NCBI GenBank assembly: GCA_003003925.1
Contig: PVWP01000001.1
Location: 62,001 to 126,000 of the forward strand
Length of the DNA stretch: 64,000 bases
Source of the DNA: Aphanothece cf. minutissima CCALA 015
GTDB taxonomy: Bacteria; Cyanobacteriota; Cyanobacteriia; PCC-6307; Cyanobiaceae
Direction of reading: 5' to 3'
The notes beneath the pieces were generated by a model, which searched no databases, had not been told where the DNA came from, and was given only the letters and a program-made list of their open reading frames with translations. Made by a program: the position numbers and the translations under genes. Position 1 is the stretch's first letter; each line of letters opens with the position of its first letter. Positions 43,245 through 52,317 of the stretch are shown piece after piece.

Positions 43245-44168
43245 ATGCGACCCACAGCCAAGGCCCCCCAGAGGCTGATCGGAGGCCTCGCTGGACTCGG
43301 CCTCGGGGCGTTGGCTGCACTGGTCGGGCTCGCCGACCCCGCCCAGGCCAAAACCGCCTTTGACGTGATCTTCGACAGCGGCATCGCCGGCACCAGCTTC
43401 TACAACACCGGCGTCAAAGCCCGGATGAGCTTCGACTTCCGCAAGGACCCGGGCAACGGCAACACCTACACCCTCGACCTCGGCATCACCAACACCTCGC
43501 CGGCGTCGGGCCCCTCCTCCGGCACCCTGGTGGGCTTCGCCTTCAACGAGCCGCTGCGCGACAACGGCAGCGAGGCGATCTCCCTGCTGAGGTACAACCC
43601 GCTGGATTCGGGCTTCGGCAGGGTCTTCGGCGGTGTGAACAACACCACCCCCAACCAGCGCAGCCGCGGCGTGCGCGTCGACGAAGACGAATGGCTGGCG
43701 ATCACAGGCTCGGCCACCGCCCCCTACGCCCCCTTCGCCAACTTCGACTTCTGTGCGCGGATGAGCAGCAGGGATGGCTGCCATGGAGGATCCGGCAGCA
43801 CCGGCATCGGAGGAGGCAGCACCGTCAATGTTCAGTTCCAGCTGAAAGCCAACGACGCCTCCATCGCCACCGCCGACCAGGTCGCGGAGCGCTTCTACAA
43901 CCTCTTCAACTCCTTCGACCCGGGTGACCGCTGGAGCAAGGCCCAGATTGCCCTGCGCTTCCAGAATGTCAAAAAGCCCAATGGACGTACGGAAAGCGGC
44001 GGCGAAAAGGTCACGGGGGCAGCGTTCTGGCGCATTCCAGATGAAGGGCCCACCGATGCGGTTCCCGGTCCCCTTCCCGTTCTTGGGGCTGCGGCAGCCT
44101 TCGGATGGAGCCGAAAGATGCGGCACCGGATCAGGCATTCCCCAACCCGCAGCAGCACTGAATTGTGA
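43245..44168 (+). CDS. exported protein with PEP-CTERM-like VPGPLP sorting signal, copy 2
   Basis: 307 residues. Signal peptide LIGGLAGLGLGALAALVGLA ending at ADPAQA. The C-terminal signal VPGPLPVLGAAAAFGWSRKM is followed by basic residues. The body aligns with copy 1 throughout: the TLDLGITNTSP block, PFANFDFCARM...CHGGSG, RFYNLFNSF and ALRFQNVKKPNGR. The C-terminal form suggests processing by a cyanobacterial exosortase and surface anchoring or release. GC content is higher than in copy 1, so the two have drifted apart since duplication. Confidence 0.75.
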   Translation: MRPTAKAPQRLIGGLAGLGLGALAALVGLADPAQAKTAFDVIFDSGIAGTSFYNTGVKARMSFDFRKDPGNGNTYTLDLGITNTSPASGPSSGTLVGFAFNEPLRDNGSEAISLLRYNPLDSGFGRVFGGVNNTTPNQRSRGVRVDEDEWLAITGSATAPYAPFANFDFCARMSSRDGCHGGSGSTGIGGGSTVNVQFQLKANDASIATADQVAERFYNLFNSFDPGDRWSKAQIALRFQNVKKPNGRTESGGEKVTGAAFWRIPDEGPTDAVPGPLPVLGAAAAFGWSRKMRHRIRHSPTRSSTEL

Positions 44169-44419
44169 CGATGATCAACCGCACTCATTGATATCCAGAC
44201 CAGGATGCATGCAGGTGTCTGGTCATAACCAGTCACATATTGGCCGCCCGGTCGGTTGGCAGACTGGCAACTTCCCCGCACGGTGATTGAAGTCACTGCG
44301 AGAAAGTTCTGCGGCCTGAATGCTTCCGATCCCGTGGCGCTCGCGTTCCATCCCAAAGACATCCACGCAGGAAAACAGGCAGGCCACCCTGGCTCCCGCA
44401 CCGGGGCCCGGCTGTCCTG

Positions 44420-45274
44420 ATGGCCGGCACCAAGGAATTCAGGGCCTTCGATTCGGCGATCCTGGCCGATCGGCTCGCTTTCATGGCGATTGCCCTGTTC
44501 GTCACCTACCTCATCACCCTGCTGTCCAGCATCCTCCCCGTTCGCCTGCTGGACACGGACTGGCAGCTGCGCTTCATCGCCGCCTGCCTTGACTCGGCCA
44601 CCATCCCCCTGGTGGCCCTCGGGCTGCTTCACCTTGCGGCCTACCTCGACCCCGAGAATCCTGTCCTGCAGAAACGGCGCGACGCCCTGGCCCGTCTCGC
44701 CATCGTGGCGGTCCTCGGCTTCCTGCTGATCGTTCCCCTGCAGGCCTTTGCCGGCTGGAACAGCGTGGTGGCGGCCAGGGCCAACGTGGCCCGCCAGCTC
44801 TCCGTCGCCAACGGCACCTTCGATCTCCTCCAGGAGACCATCACGACGGCCACCAGCCTCGACAACCTTCAGGCCCGACTCCAGGCGATTCAGACCCCAA
44901 GCCTGGGGATCCGCTTCGAGACCATGGGGCTGCCGCTGCCGGAAACCAAGCGCAGGATGCTGGCTCGCCTCCAGGAGGTGAGGCAGGAGGTGACCGCCAG
45001 GATCCAGGCCCCGACTCCCAAGACCATCGAATCCGTGATCAGGGACAGCCTGCGGGTGATGCTCTCCTCGTTCGCCCTGGCCATCGCCTTCGCCATGGGC
45101 GCCCAGCGCAAGGGACAGGGGGTGCCACTGCTGGTGGAGTGGCACACGGCGATCAGCCTGCGAGGTCGGGCCCTTCCGGGCCTGTCCAACGGAGCCACAG
45201 AGGAGGAGTACTTCTCCCGCCTGGTCCCCGAGGACGACGACAGCTCGGAAACCGGCGTTCCCCCACCCCCCTGA
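44420..45274 (+). CDS. HpsJ-like membrane protein, copy 2
   Basis: 284 residues, alignable end to end with copy 1: LAFMAIALFVTYLITLLSSI, LDSATIPLVALGLLHLAAYL, ARLAIVAVLGFLLIVPLQAF and the LQAIQTPSLGIRFETMGLPL block, then a last helix and an acidic tail (EEYFSRLVPEDDD). It has the same four-helix plan with a long charged loop. It is separated from its upstream sorted-protein gene by 251 nt, against 92 nt in copy 1; that gap contains an inverted repeat (CTGGT-CATA-ACCAG) near 44218 but no gene. Confidence 0.7.
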   Translation: MAGTKEFRAFDSAILADRLAFMAIALFVTYLITLLSSILPVRLLDTDWQLRFIAACLDSATIPLVALGLLHLAAYLDPENPVLQKRRDALARLAIVAVLGFLLIVPLQAFAGWNSVVAARANVARQLSVANGTFDLLQETITTATSLDNLQARLQAIQTPSLGIRFETMGLPLPETKRRMLARLQEVRQEVTARIQAPTPKTIESVIRDSLRVMLSSFALAIAFAMGAQRKGQGVPLLVEWHTAISLRGRALPGLSNGATEEEYFSRLVPEDDDSSETGVPPPP

Positions 45275-45890
45275 GGCTTGCCGACCTGGGCTGCGGATGG
45301 CACCATCCCGGCAGGAAGAGGCCCGCATCGGAGCGCAGCGCCAAGTCTGCACATCCGTTACAAAACTGCAGGTCATGCTTAAAGGCGCTTAGGGCGATAG
45401 AGCTCTGACCCTCAGGCTTCAGGAAGGGTTCCTCCAAGGTGCCGGCAGCCGTGATGCCGACGGCTGGAACCCCTGGCAGCACTGGGATTCTGCCGTTCTC
45501 ACCCCCTCCGGAGAGGCCCCAGCCCCCTCTGGCGACACCGTCCCGGCGGCCGATGGCCGGCCTCCCGGGCAAGGCCGCAGCGGCCGACATGCAGCGATTT
45601 TTGAATCCGAAACCACAGGACTGGTGGTGCAATTCCAAGGAAATGCTCAGCGTCAGCCAGCCAACTCTCCCCGTGATTTGGCCTGTGCATAAAGGCTGCA
45701 AAGCTGCTGCAGAACGATGATGAGTGCGGGGGAAAAGGCTCCCTTCCATCAGCCCCCCCCCGGAAACAAAGTCGATCCCTCCAGACCTCTGGGCGCAACG
45801 ACTTTGAAGATCACCTGAAGCATCCGCCTGTCCATGGTTGGAGGCTCCTGGTGCTGATGGAACTCGCCGTCTTTTTACCCTCTCTCCGCC
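45275..45890. other. intergenic region before the metalloprotease gene
   Basis: 616 nt without a convincing gene. A plus-strand frame stays open for 99 codons (45393-45692) and encodes WNPWQHWDSAVLTPSGEAP and IFESETTGLVVQFQG, but it has no ATG, GTG or TTG near its beginning; it may be a gene remnant. AT-rich patches near 45350-45380 and 45600-45690 could hold promoters. Confidence 0.4.
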
Positions 45891-48614
45891 ATGACTTACA
45901 CCGCAACTGCAGGGGGCCAACAATCACTTTCCCCCCTGTTCCCTGAACTATCCAACCAAACACGACGCTCCTCCGATACCACCCTCACCCTGCTCGCCGA
46001 CGCGGCGCCGGCCACTGCCGAAGAGCCCGCCGCCGTGATCAACGCCGTTCTGGCGACGACCAAGGCCTCGCCTCCCCCCCGAGGCTCAGGCAACGCCCTG
46101 GACAACCTCGAAGCCAGCTATTCGGCTCCAGCCGCCGCACCGGCCGCCCTCTTCCAGAAGGGTGTCACCCTCGAGGCCACCACGGCGGTGGCCACGAACA
46201 GCCACCAGGTGCTGAACGATCCCTGGCCCGGGCAAGCTTCCGCCGCCGCCGCCACCGCGGCGGGTCCCGCCTGCGGCTGCCGGGCCTGCAGCGTGCTGGC
46301 CGTCACCACCGGGGACGGGGCCGCCGCCTGGGACACCACCACTGACCAGGCTCCCCTGGTCCTCAACAGCCTGGTCACCCTCGGCACGGGCGTGAACGTG
46401 AGCGATGTGTTCCGGTTGCACAGCAACCCGAACGCCACGAAGACGATCTATCTCGACTTCGACGGCTACCAGATCAACAACACGCCGTGGGAGAACGGCG
46501 GCAATCTGAGCCTCAAGGCCTTCTACAGCACCTTCGATTCCACCATCCTCACGGAGATCCAGCGCATCTGGCAGCGGGTGGCCGAAGACTTCTCCCCCTT
46601 CAACGTCAACGTCACCACCCAGGATCCCGGCACCGAAGCCCTGCGTAAATCCGGCACCGGCGATGACCGCTGGGGCATCCGGGTGGCCTTCACCAGCAAC
46701 CTCAACCTGCTCACGGGCCAGGCGATCAAGAATGCCGGCGGCGGTGGCACCGCCTACTACAACAGCTTCAACTGGTCCACCGACGACGTGGCCCTGGTGT
46801 TCAACCGGGGCGAATACACCGCCGCCGAAACGGCCAGCCACGAAATCGGCCACACCCTTGGCCTCACGCACGACGGTTCCGGCACCACCACCGAGTACTA
46901 CGGCGGCCATGGCGGCTCCGGTGCCACCAGCTGGGGCACCATCATGGGGGCGTCCTGGCTCGGCAACGACGAGCACCTCACCCAGTGGAGCAACGGTCAG
47001 TACGCCGGGGCCAACAACACCCAGGACGACCTGGCCACGATCACCAACGGCAACGGCTTCACGTACAACGCCGATGACCATGGCAACGCCTTCACCACCG
47101 CGACGGCGCTCACCGGGCTGACCTTCAGCAGCTTCGGGATCATCGAGCGGAACACCGACGTGGACATGTTCCGGTTCGATACCGGCGCCGGTCTGGTGAC
47201 CTTCGACATCGTCAATGCCTCGCGGGCCTTCATCAACAGCGGCGGCTCCTACACCACCAGCTATCTCGCCGCGCGCGGCGCCAACCTCGACATCGCCGCG
47301 ACCCTCTACCGGGCGAACGGGTCCGTGGTCCAGACCTTCAACCCGGCCGACCTGACCACCGCCAGCTTCTCCCTCAACCTTGACGCCGGCACCTACTACC
47401 TCGGCATCGACGGCGTCGGCTTCGGCACCCCCCTGGCCAGCACCCCCACCGGCTACACCGACTACGGCAGCCTCGGCCAGTACATGGTGAGCGGCACCGT
47501 CGCGCCCGCGGGCGGCACCACGACCCCCACACCCACCCCACCCCCCACCACAACCACACCGCCTCCCACCAGCACCACCCTGCAGGTGATCGATCCCAAC
47601 GGCGCCGTTGAACTGCTGCGCGACACCACCAACAACCGGGTCTCCGTCCGCGTCAACGGCGTCACTTCGGCCGTCCGCCACCAGGGCAGCCAGATCACGA
47701 CCACCCAGTTCGCCGATCGCCAGATCCTGGCCGCGGAAACCAACGCCTCCGGCCAGAACCAGATCCTCTGGAAGGTGGTCTCCACCGGCCAGATCCGCAC
47801 CTGGACACTGGACGGCAACTGGAACTTCGTCTCCTCCGACAACAACCTGGCCACACCCACCAGCAGCGCCGGCCTGCTGCTCCAGCAGCAGTTCATGGTC
47901 GATGCCAACGGCACCCCGCTGACCACCAGCCCGCCGCCGACCATCACCACGGGCACCGCCAGCACCCTTCAGGTGCTTGATCCCAACGGCGCGGTCCAGC
48001 TGCTGCGCGACACCACCAACAACCGGGTCTCGGTTCGCGTCAACGGTCTCACCTCCGCCGTCCGCTACCAGGGCACCCAGATCACGGCCACCCAGTTCGC
48101 TGATCGCCAGATCCTGGCCGCCGAAACCAACGCCTCCGGCCAGAACCAGATCCTCTGGAAGGTGGTCTCCACCGGTCAGATCCGCACCTGGACGCTGGAT
48201 CGCAACTGGAACTTCGTCTCCTCCAACGCCCTGGCCACTCCCTCCAGCAGCGCAGGTCAGCTCCTGCTCCGGCAGTTCGCCGTCGATGCCAGCGGCTCTC
48301 CGCTCACCAGCACGGCCCAGAACGCCGCCCTGGACACCCTTGATCCGGAGACGGTCGACCCGATCATCGGCGGCGGCACCAGCCTCGCCCCGGCCGTCGA
48401 CAACGACGTCCTCGGCGCCCCGATGGCCTTCGACGACCCCCTGACGGCGGATCCGATCCTCACCAGCGATCCGATCCTGGCCCTGACGGAACTCGCCAGC
48501 CTCGGCGGCAGCCAACCCCTGGCCACCGATCCCCTGGTCTCGCCGTTCCCGGCCGCCGGCCTCGGCGCCACGCCGACCACCCCCTGGCTGGTCGACACCC
48601 AACCCCTGCTGTGA
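45891..48614 (+). CDS. secreted-type zinc metalloprotease (metzincin) with W-rich C-terminal repeats
   Basis: 907 residues. The zinc motif is HEIGHTLGLTHD at 317-328 (HExxHxxGxxH/D), with a Met-turn-like GTIMGAS at 348-354. Residues about 400-535 look like a PPC-type beta domain (DVDMFRFDTGAGLVTFDI, LDAGTYYLGIDGVG). A Thr/Pro linker leads to two near-identical repeats of about 110 residues (562-676, 691-803) with QILWKVVSTGQIRTWTLD, matching the cyanobacterial Trp-rich C-terminal domain. There is no N-terminal signal peptide; the first 160 residues are low-complexity with CGCRAC at 128-133. Export may be by a C-terminal (type I) route. Substrate unknown. Confidence 0.85.
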   Translation: MTYTATAGGQQSLSPLFPELSNQTRRSSDTTLTLLADAAPATAEEPAAVINAVLATTKASPPPRGSGNALDNLEASYSAPAAAPAALFQKGVTLEATTAVATNSHQVLNDPWPGQASAAAATAAGPACGCRACSVLAVTTGDGAAAWDTTTDQAPLVLNSLVTLGTGVNVSDVFRLHSNPNATKTIYLDFDGYQINNTPWENGGNLSLKAFYSTFDSTILTEIQRIWQRVAEDFSPFNVNVTTQDPGTEALRKSGTGDDRWGIRVAFTSNLNLLTGQAIKNAGGGGTAYYNSFNWSTDDVALVFNRGEYTAAETASHEIGHTLGLTHDGSGTTTEYYGGHGGSGATSWGTIMGASWLGNDEHLTQWSNGQYAGANNTQDDLATITNGNGFTYNADDHGNAFTTATALTGLTFSSFGIIERNTDVDMFRFDTGAGLVTFDIVNASRAFINSGGSYTTSYLAARGANLDIAATLYRANGSVVQTFNPADLTTASFSLNLDAGTYYLGIDGVGFGTPLASTPTGYTDYGSLGQYMVSGTVAPAGGTTTPTPTPPPTTTTPPPTSTTLQVIDPNGAVELLRDTTNNRVSVRVNGVTSAVRHQGSQITTTQFADRQILAAETNASGQNQILWKVVSTGQIRTWTLDGNWNFVSSDNNLATPTSSAGLLLQQQFMVDANGTPLTTSPPPTITTGTASTLQVLDPNGAVQLLRDTTNNRVSVRVNGLTSAVRYQGTQITATQFADRQILAAETNASGQNQILWKVVSTGQIRTWTLDRNWNFVSSNALATPSSSAGQLLLRQFAVDASGSPLTSTAQNAALDTLDPETVDPIIGGGTSLAPAVDNDVLGAPMAFDDPLTADPILTSDPILALTELASLGGSQPLATDPLVSPFPAAGLGATPTTPWLVDTQPLL
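47580..48297 (+). repeat. two near-identical W-rich domain repeats at DNA level
   Basis: The segments about 47580-47910 and 47967-48297 encode the two W-rich domains and share long identical stretches, for example around AACGCCTCCGGCCAGAACCA. This points to recent duplication or gene conversion within the metalloprotease gene. Confidence 0.75.
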
Positions 48615-48655
48615 GAGGTCACCCACGCGCCGGCGTTTCACGGCCCACAGATCCC

Positions 48656-48690
48656 AGAGCCGCTGCCTCACCGCAGCGGCTCTTCTGTTT
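48656..48690 (+). terminator. Rho-independent terminator after the metalloprotease gene
   Basis: Perfect 11-bp stem AGAGCCGCTGC / GCAGCGGCTCT with a 6-nt loop (CTCACC), followed by TCTGTTT. It lies between two convergent genes (metalloprotease and grrM) and may work in both directions, though the T-run is on the plus strand. Confidence 0.85.
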
Positions 48691-48706
48691 GGTACCTCCA
48701 GTGGGA

Positions 48707-49882
48707 TCAGGCCACCAGCCCCAGCGCCTCCTCCAGGCCGGCCAGCACCACATCGGCGGTGATCTTGATCCGGTAACGGCAGGCCTGGGTTTCGCTGCAG
48801 GCGAAGGTGCCGTGCTCCCAGTACTTGTTGCTGCCGGCACCGCCGCCGCAGAGGCCGAAGTAGGCGCACTCGGCCCGGCAGCGCTCGGTGCCGGCACGCA
48901 TGTCCGCCAGGATGCGCCGGAACTTGGCGCTTTCCGCGATCGACACCAGGCTGTCGGTCAGCACATGGCCCAGCACGAAGTCGCCGTAGGTGTCGGTCTG
49001 CACCGCCAGCAGCTCCGGATCGAAGGTGGAGATCCGGCCCCGCGCATCCACGTTGACGATGGCGAAGGGGTTGTTCATGTCGGTGCACGCCAGCCGGGCA
49101 TCGGCCTGGGCCAGGCTGCAGATGCCCTCGAACTCCCGCACCCGCATCACCTCGGGCCGCTCCTGCCACAGCGACCAGAAGCGCTCGAGAAACCGGCGAT
49201 AGGCGACCTCGGCCCGGGGGCGGCTGAGGGTGGAGACGCGGTTCTCCCCTTCGGTCTCCTCCATGTTGAAGGCCACGTCGGTGATGCCGTTCTCCACGAA
49301 GAAGGCAAACAGCTCGTCGGCGTGGCCGAGGGCCTCCTCAGTGATCACGGCGATCACCTGGAAGGGGATGGCGCGGCGGCGCAGGTGCTCGATGCCGCGC
49401 AGCGTGGCGGCATGGGTGCCCAGGCCGGTGCGGGTGCGGCGGTGGACGTCGTGCAGGAAGGCCGGCCCGTCCATGCTCACGCCCACGGCGATGCCGTTGC
49501 GCTCGAAGCAGTCGCACCAGGCGTCGTTGATCAGCGTGGCATTGGTCTGCACCGACTGGTGGATCGTCAGCGGCTCCCCCGTCCAGCCCTCCAACGCCCT
49601 CCGCACGCCATCAGCGGCGGCGTCATAGAAGGCGATCGGCACGGTGAGCGGTTCACCGGCGTGCCAGAGCAGGGTGAAGTCGCCGCCCACATAGGGGCTC
49701 TCCAGCACCCGCGCCAGGGCCGCCTCCAGCAGCTCCAGCGATAACCGCTGCCGGTCGTCCCGGTTGGGCAGGTAGCAGTAGTCGCAGTCGAGGTTGCAGT
49801 AGGGCGTCGGCTGCACCACCAGCAGCTGCAGCGGCCCGAAGCCTTCCGGGTTGCCCGGTGGCGGCGTGCCGGTGGCGGTCAC
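48707..49882 (-). CDS. grrM: GRRM-system radical SAM/SPASM maturase
   Basis: 391 residues from a GTG overlapping the grrA stop (GTGA). The radical SAM cluster cysteines are Cys29, Cys33 and Cys36 in TPYCNLDCDYCYLPN. The C-terminal SPASM region has RCRAECAYFGLCGGGAGSNK and TFACSETQACRYR for auxiliary clusters. It belongs to the family that modifies glycine-rich repeat peptides. By established knowledge, related maturases close three-residue cyclophanes between an aromatic side chain and a nearby residue. Its substrate is encoded immediately upstream. SAM and reductant dependence are assumed from the family. Confidence 0.92.
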   Translation of the reverse strand: MTATGTPPPGNPEGFGPLQLLVVQPTPYCNLDCDYCYLPNRDDRQRLSLELLEAALARVLESPYVGGDFTLLWHAGEPLTVPIAFYDAAADGVRRALEGWTGEPLTIHQSVQTNATLINDAWCDCFERNGIAVGVSMDGPAFLHDVHRRTRTGLGTHAATLRGIEHLRRRAIPFQVIAVITEEALGHADELFAFFVENGITDVAFNMEETEGENRVSTLSRPRAEVAYRRFLERFWSLWQERPEVMRVREFEGICSLAQADARLACTDMNNPFAIVNVDARGRISTFDPELLAVQTDTYGDFVLGHVLTDSLVSIAESAKFRRILADMRAGTERCRAECAYFGLCGGGAGSNKYWEHGTFACSETQACRYRIKITADVVLAGLEEALGLVA

Positions 49883-50331
49883 CAGAAGTTGCGGAAGCCG
49901 CCATTACGGAAGCCGCCGTTGCCCCAGCCCCCGTTGCGGAAGCCCCCGTTGCCCCAGCCCCCGTTGCGGAAACCGCCATTGCCCCAGCCGCCGTTACGGA
50001 AGCCGCCGTTGCCCCAGCCGAAGCGGGGCCCGCCGCCGTTGACGAAGATGTAGGCAAGCCGGCCGTCAGGAGCCTTGGCCCGGCCCGGCGCCCCTGCCGG
50101 CTGGCCCTCTGCCCCCGCCAGCTGGCCCGTGGCCTGTCCCATGGCCTCCGAGATGCGCCGCAGCCGGGCATCGATCGAGCCGGGGGCCGCCTCGATGGGA
50201 GTCGGGGACGAGGCGGCCGAGGCGGGCCTGGAGGGGCCGTCGACCACCGCCCTGGCCCCCGCGCCGGCCGGAGCCAGGGCGGCCAGCAACAGCAGGAAAC
50301 CGAACAGACCGGAACGGGGGTGGTTCGTCAT
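49879..50331 (-). CDS. grrA: GRRM-system glycine-rich repeat precursor
   Basis: 150 residues. Signal peptide (GLFGFLLLLAALAPAGAGARA), a helical leader-like region (IDARLRRISEAMGQATGQLA), then from residue 105 a strict alternation of WGNGG and FRNGG: four Trp-Gly-Asn and five Phe-Arg-Asn triads, ending FW. The aromatic-x-Asn spacing fits three-residue cyclophane formation by GrrM. The product is expected in the periplasm or outside the cell. It lies between grrP and grrM on one strand. Confidence 0.92.
   Translation of the reverse strand: MTNHPRSGLFGFLLLLAALAPAGAGARAVVDGPSRPASAASSPTPIEAAPGSIDARLRRISEAMGQATGQLAGAEGQPAGAPGRAKAPDGRLAYIFVNGGGPRFGWGNGGFRNGGWGNGGFRNGGWGNGGFRNGGWGNGGFRNGGFRNFW
49882..50019 (-). 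repeat. 30-bp tandem repeats encoding the WGNGGFRNGG units of grrA
   Basis: Four copies of a 30-bp unit (on the plus strand, CGTTGCCCCAGC followed by CGTT(G/A)CGGAA) with few third-position changes, then a partial copy. Repeat number is likely to vary between strains. Confidence 0.9.
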
Positions 50332-50384
50332 CGGGTTGCTGCCAGGAGGGAGGGGAGGCGGAAGAGTGGGGCGGAGGGGGGGCT

Positions 50385-51338
50385 TCAGGGGCGGGGCGCC
50401 GGAGCGGAGGCCCCCAGCTGGAGGCCTTCGCGGGTGAGCAGCACCGATTCGAAAAAGGCCCGCACCCTGTCAGCGGGGAGCTCCAGCACACCGGTGGGGC
50501 CGAACCAGGGGGCGACGCTGGCCACGGCATCGGGTCGCCCCTCCAGGTAGCCCTGGAAGAGGCTGGCGATGGCCAGGTTGACCACGTTCAGCAGCCGGGA
50601 ATTGTTCTCCGGCACGATGCAGCCGACGCCGTAGCTCACATAGGGCTGCTCGGGCACCAGGGCCAGGCCGGAGAGCCGCCGCTCGTGCCGCAGGCCGGCC
50701 AGCACGTTGGCGTCACCCAGCACCCCCGCCACCTTTTTCTGCTCCAGGGCCGTGACGGCCTGGGGCAGGGTGGGGAAGCGGACCGCCCGGGCGGTGGGCT
50801 CCAGAGAACCGAGGAAACCGGCACCGAGGGATCCCTCCACCACCGCGATCGGCTGACCGGCCAGGGAGGCGGGGGAGCCATCGAGGCCGCCGCTGCCGGT
50901 GAGAAGCCGCAGGCCGGAAAGGCCGATGGGGAGGGAGAAGTCCACCAGCTTTTCCCGATCCCAGCTGAAGGGCACCCCGCAGGCGAGGCCGGCCCTGCCG
51001 CTGGCGACGGCCTCCACCGTGACGCCGATGCTGTCGACGGGGGCGAAGCGGATCCGCACCGACTCGCCGAGCTCCGCCTTGAGCTGGCGGTCGATGCGGC
51101 GGGCCAGGTCGATGGCGTAGCCCTCCGGCTCCCCCTTCGGCCCCATCCGGATCAGCGGCGGGCTGTCGGCGGGTCCCACCATCAGCACCTCACCGGAGGT
51201 GGACGCCTGTTGCAGCACCGCGTCGGCGGCTCGAGCCGGCACCCCCAGGCAGCAGAGGCAGGCCAGGGAACCCAGGGCCAGGGCCCTGCCGCGGCGGGAT
51301 CGGAGGGAACCGGGGGCCACCGCAGCGGGAGAATCCAT
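50385..51338 (-). CDS. grrP: GRRM-system periplasmic substrate-binding-like protein
   Basis: 317 residues. Signal peptide ending near PARA-AD (residue 37), then a type II periplasmic binding protein fold: PPLIRMGPKGEPEGYAIDLARRI, RAGLACGVPFSWDREKLVDF, LPIGLSGLRLL and the second-lobe VVEGSLGAGFLGSLEPTARA. There are no ABC permease genes nearby, which fits the orphan binding protein of GRRM loci. It probably binds or presents the modified glycine-rich peptide or a small ligand. It is the first gene of grrP-grrA-grrM, 53 nt before grrA. Confidence 0.88.
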   Translation of the reverse strand: MDSPAAVAPGSLRSRRGRALALGSLACLCCLGVPARAADAVLQQASTSGEVLMVGPADSPPLIRMGPKGEPEGYAIDLARRIDRQLKAELGESVRIRFAPVDSIGVTVEAVASGRAGLACGVPFSWDREKLVDFSLPIGLSGLRLLTGSGGLDGSPASLAGQPIAVVEGSLGAGFLGSLEPTARAVRFPTLPQAVTALEQKKVAGVLGDANVLAGLRHERRLSGLALVPEQPYVSYGVGCIVPENNSRLLNVVNLAIASLFQGYLEGRPDAVASVAPWFGPTGVLELPADRVRAFFESVLLTREGLQLGASAPAPRP

Positions 51339-51430
51339 TCGCCGATCCGTGCACGTGCTGCACCATAGGGGCGGTTCCCTGGCTTGCCCACGGAAGCTTC
51401 CGGGCTTGAAACGCAGGCCCAGGGCCGGGC

Positions 51431-52309
51431 TCAGGCCAGCGTCGCCGCGAAGCGCATGCTCAGATCCAGCCAGGGGCTGCGGGTGACCGGGGCGCTGGTG
51501 GAGATCAGATCGATGCCGGTGGCGGCGTAGGCGCCCAGCTGCTCGGGCCGCACCCCGGAGGCCTCCAGCACCACCGCCGGCGCCAGGGCCCGCAGCCGGG
51601 GCACCAGGTCCGCCAGGGCCGCCGGGGAAAAGTCGTCCAGGAGCACCGCATCGGCCCCGGCCCGCACCGCCGCTTCCGCTTCGGCAGCCGTTTCGGCCTC
51701 CACGATCAACCGGGCCGGCCAGGGGGCCGAGGCCCGCACCGCCGCGACCGCGGCCGCCACGCCGCCGGCCCAGGCCAGGTGGTTCTCCTTGAGCATGGCG
51801 GCGTCATCGAGGCCGAGGCGATGGTTGCAGCCGCCGCCGCAGCGCACGGCGTACTTCTCCAGCACCCGCAGGCCGGGGGTGGTCTTGCGGGTGTCGGCCA
51901 GGCGCACGCCGGTGCCCGCCAGCACCCGCACCAGGGCGGCGGTGGCGGTGGCGATGCCGGACAGGCGCATGGCCAGGTTGAGGGCCGTGCGCTCCGCCGC
52001 CACCAGGGCGGCCGCCGGCCCCTCCAGCTCCAGCAGCCGCTGGCCGGCCAGCACCGGCTCCCCGTCACCCACCAGCAGCCGCACCGAGGCCCGGGGGTCA
52101 AGGATCGCCAGCAGCGGCCCCACCAGCACCCCGCCGCAGAACACCCCGTCGGCGCGGCTTACCCAGTGGGCCCGGCCGCTGCAGCCGACCAGGGCCGGGG
52201 CCGTCAGGTCGCCGCGGCCGAGGTCCTCATCCAGCCACTGACGCAGCTGGGCCTCCAGCGCCGGGGTGAAGGGGAGCACCGGGGCCGGGTCCCCACCGGG
52301 TGACGTCAC
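51431..52309 (-). CDS. nadC: nicotinate-nucleotide pyrophosphorylase (quinolinate phosphoribosyltransferase)
   Basis: 292 residues. Converts quinolinate and PRPP to nicotinate mononucleotide in de novo NAD synthesis. Motifs: [78 protein letters not shown] and [11 protein letters not shown]. The start ATG at 52309 is 8 nt after the DUF4079 gene stop, so it shares that transcript. Confidence 0.95.
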   Translation of the reverse strand: MTSPGGDPAPVLPFTPALEAQLRQWLDEDLGRGDLTAPALVGCSGRAHWVSRADGVFCGGVLVGPLLAILDPRASVRLLVGDGEPVLAGQRLLELEGPAAALVAAERTALNLAMRLSGIATATAALVRVLAGTGVRLADTRKTTPGLRVLEKYAVRCGGGCNHRLGLDDAAMLKENHLAWAGGVAAAVAAVRASAPWPARLIVEAETAAEAEAAVRAGADAVLLDDFSPAALADLVPRLRALAPAVVLEASGVRPEQLGAYAATGIDLISTSAPVTRSPWLDLSMRFAATLA

Positions 52310-52317
52310 GGGCGGCC

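Larger units (their letters stand above)
41292..45274 (+). repeat. tandem duplication of a promoter + sorted protein + HpsJ-like module
   Basis: Two consecutive units (about 41.29-43.17 kb and 43.20-45.27 kb) share gene order, encoded domain order and the promoter-like element. Divergence is substantial, so this is an old duplication retained by selection rather than a recent copy. Confidence 0.7.

Noticed and set aside
44205..44250. Inverted repeat CTGGT-CATA-ACCAG near 44218
   Set aside because: Short stem, no T-run, no second copy found; may be incidental.
45393..45692. 99-codon plus-strand open frame with protein-like sequence (WNPWQHWDSAVLTPSG)
   Set aside because: No start codon near its beginning and no recognised family; kept only as a possible remnant in the intergenic description.
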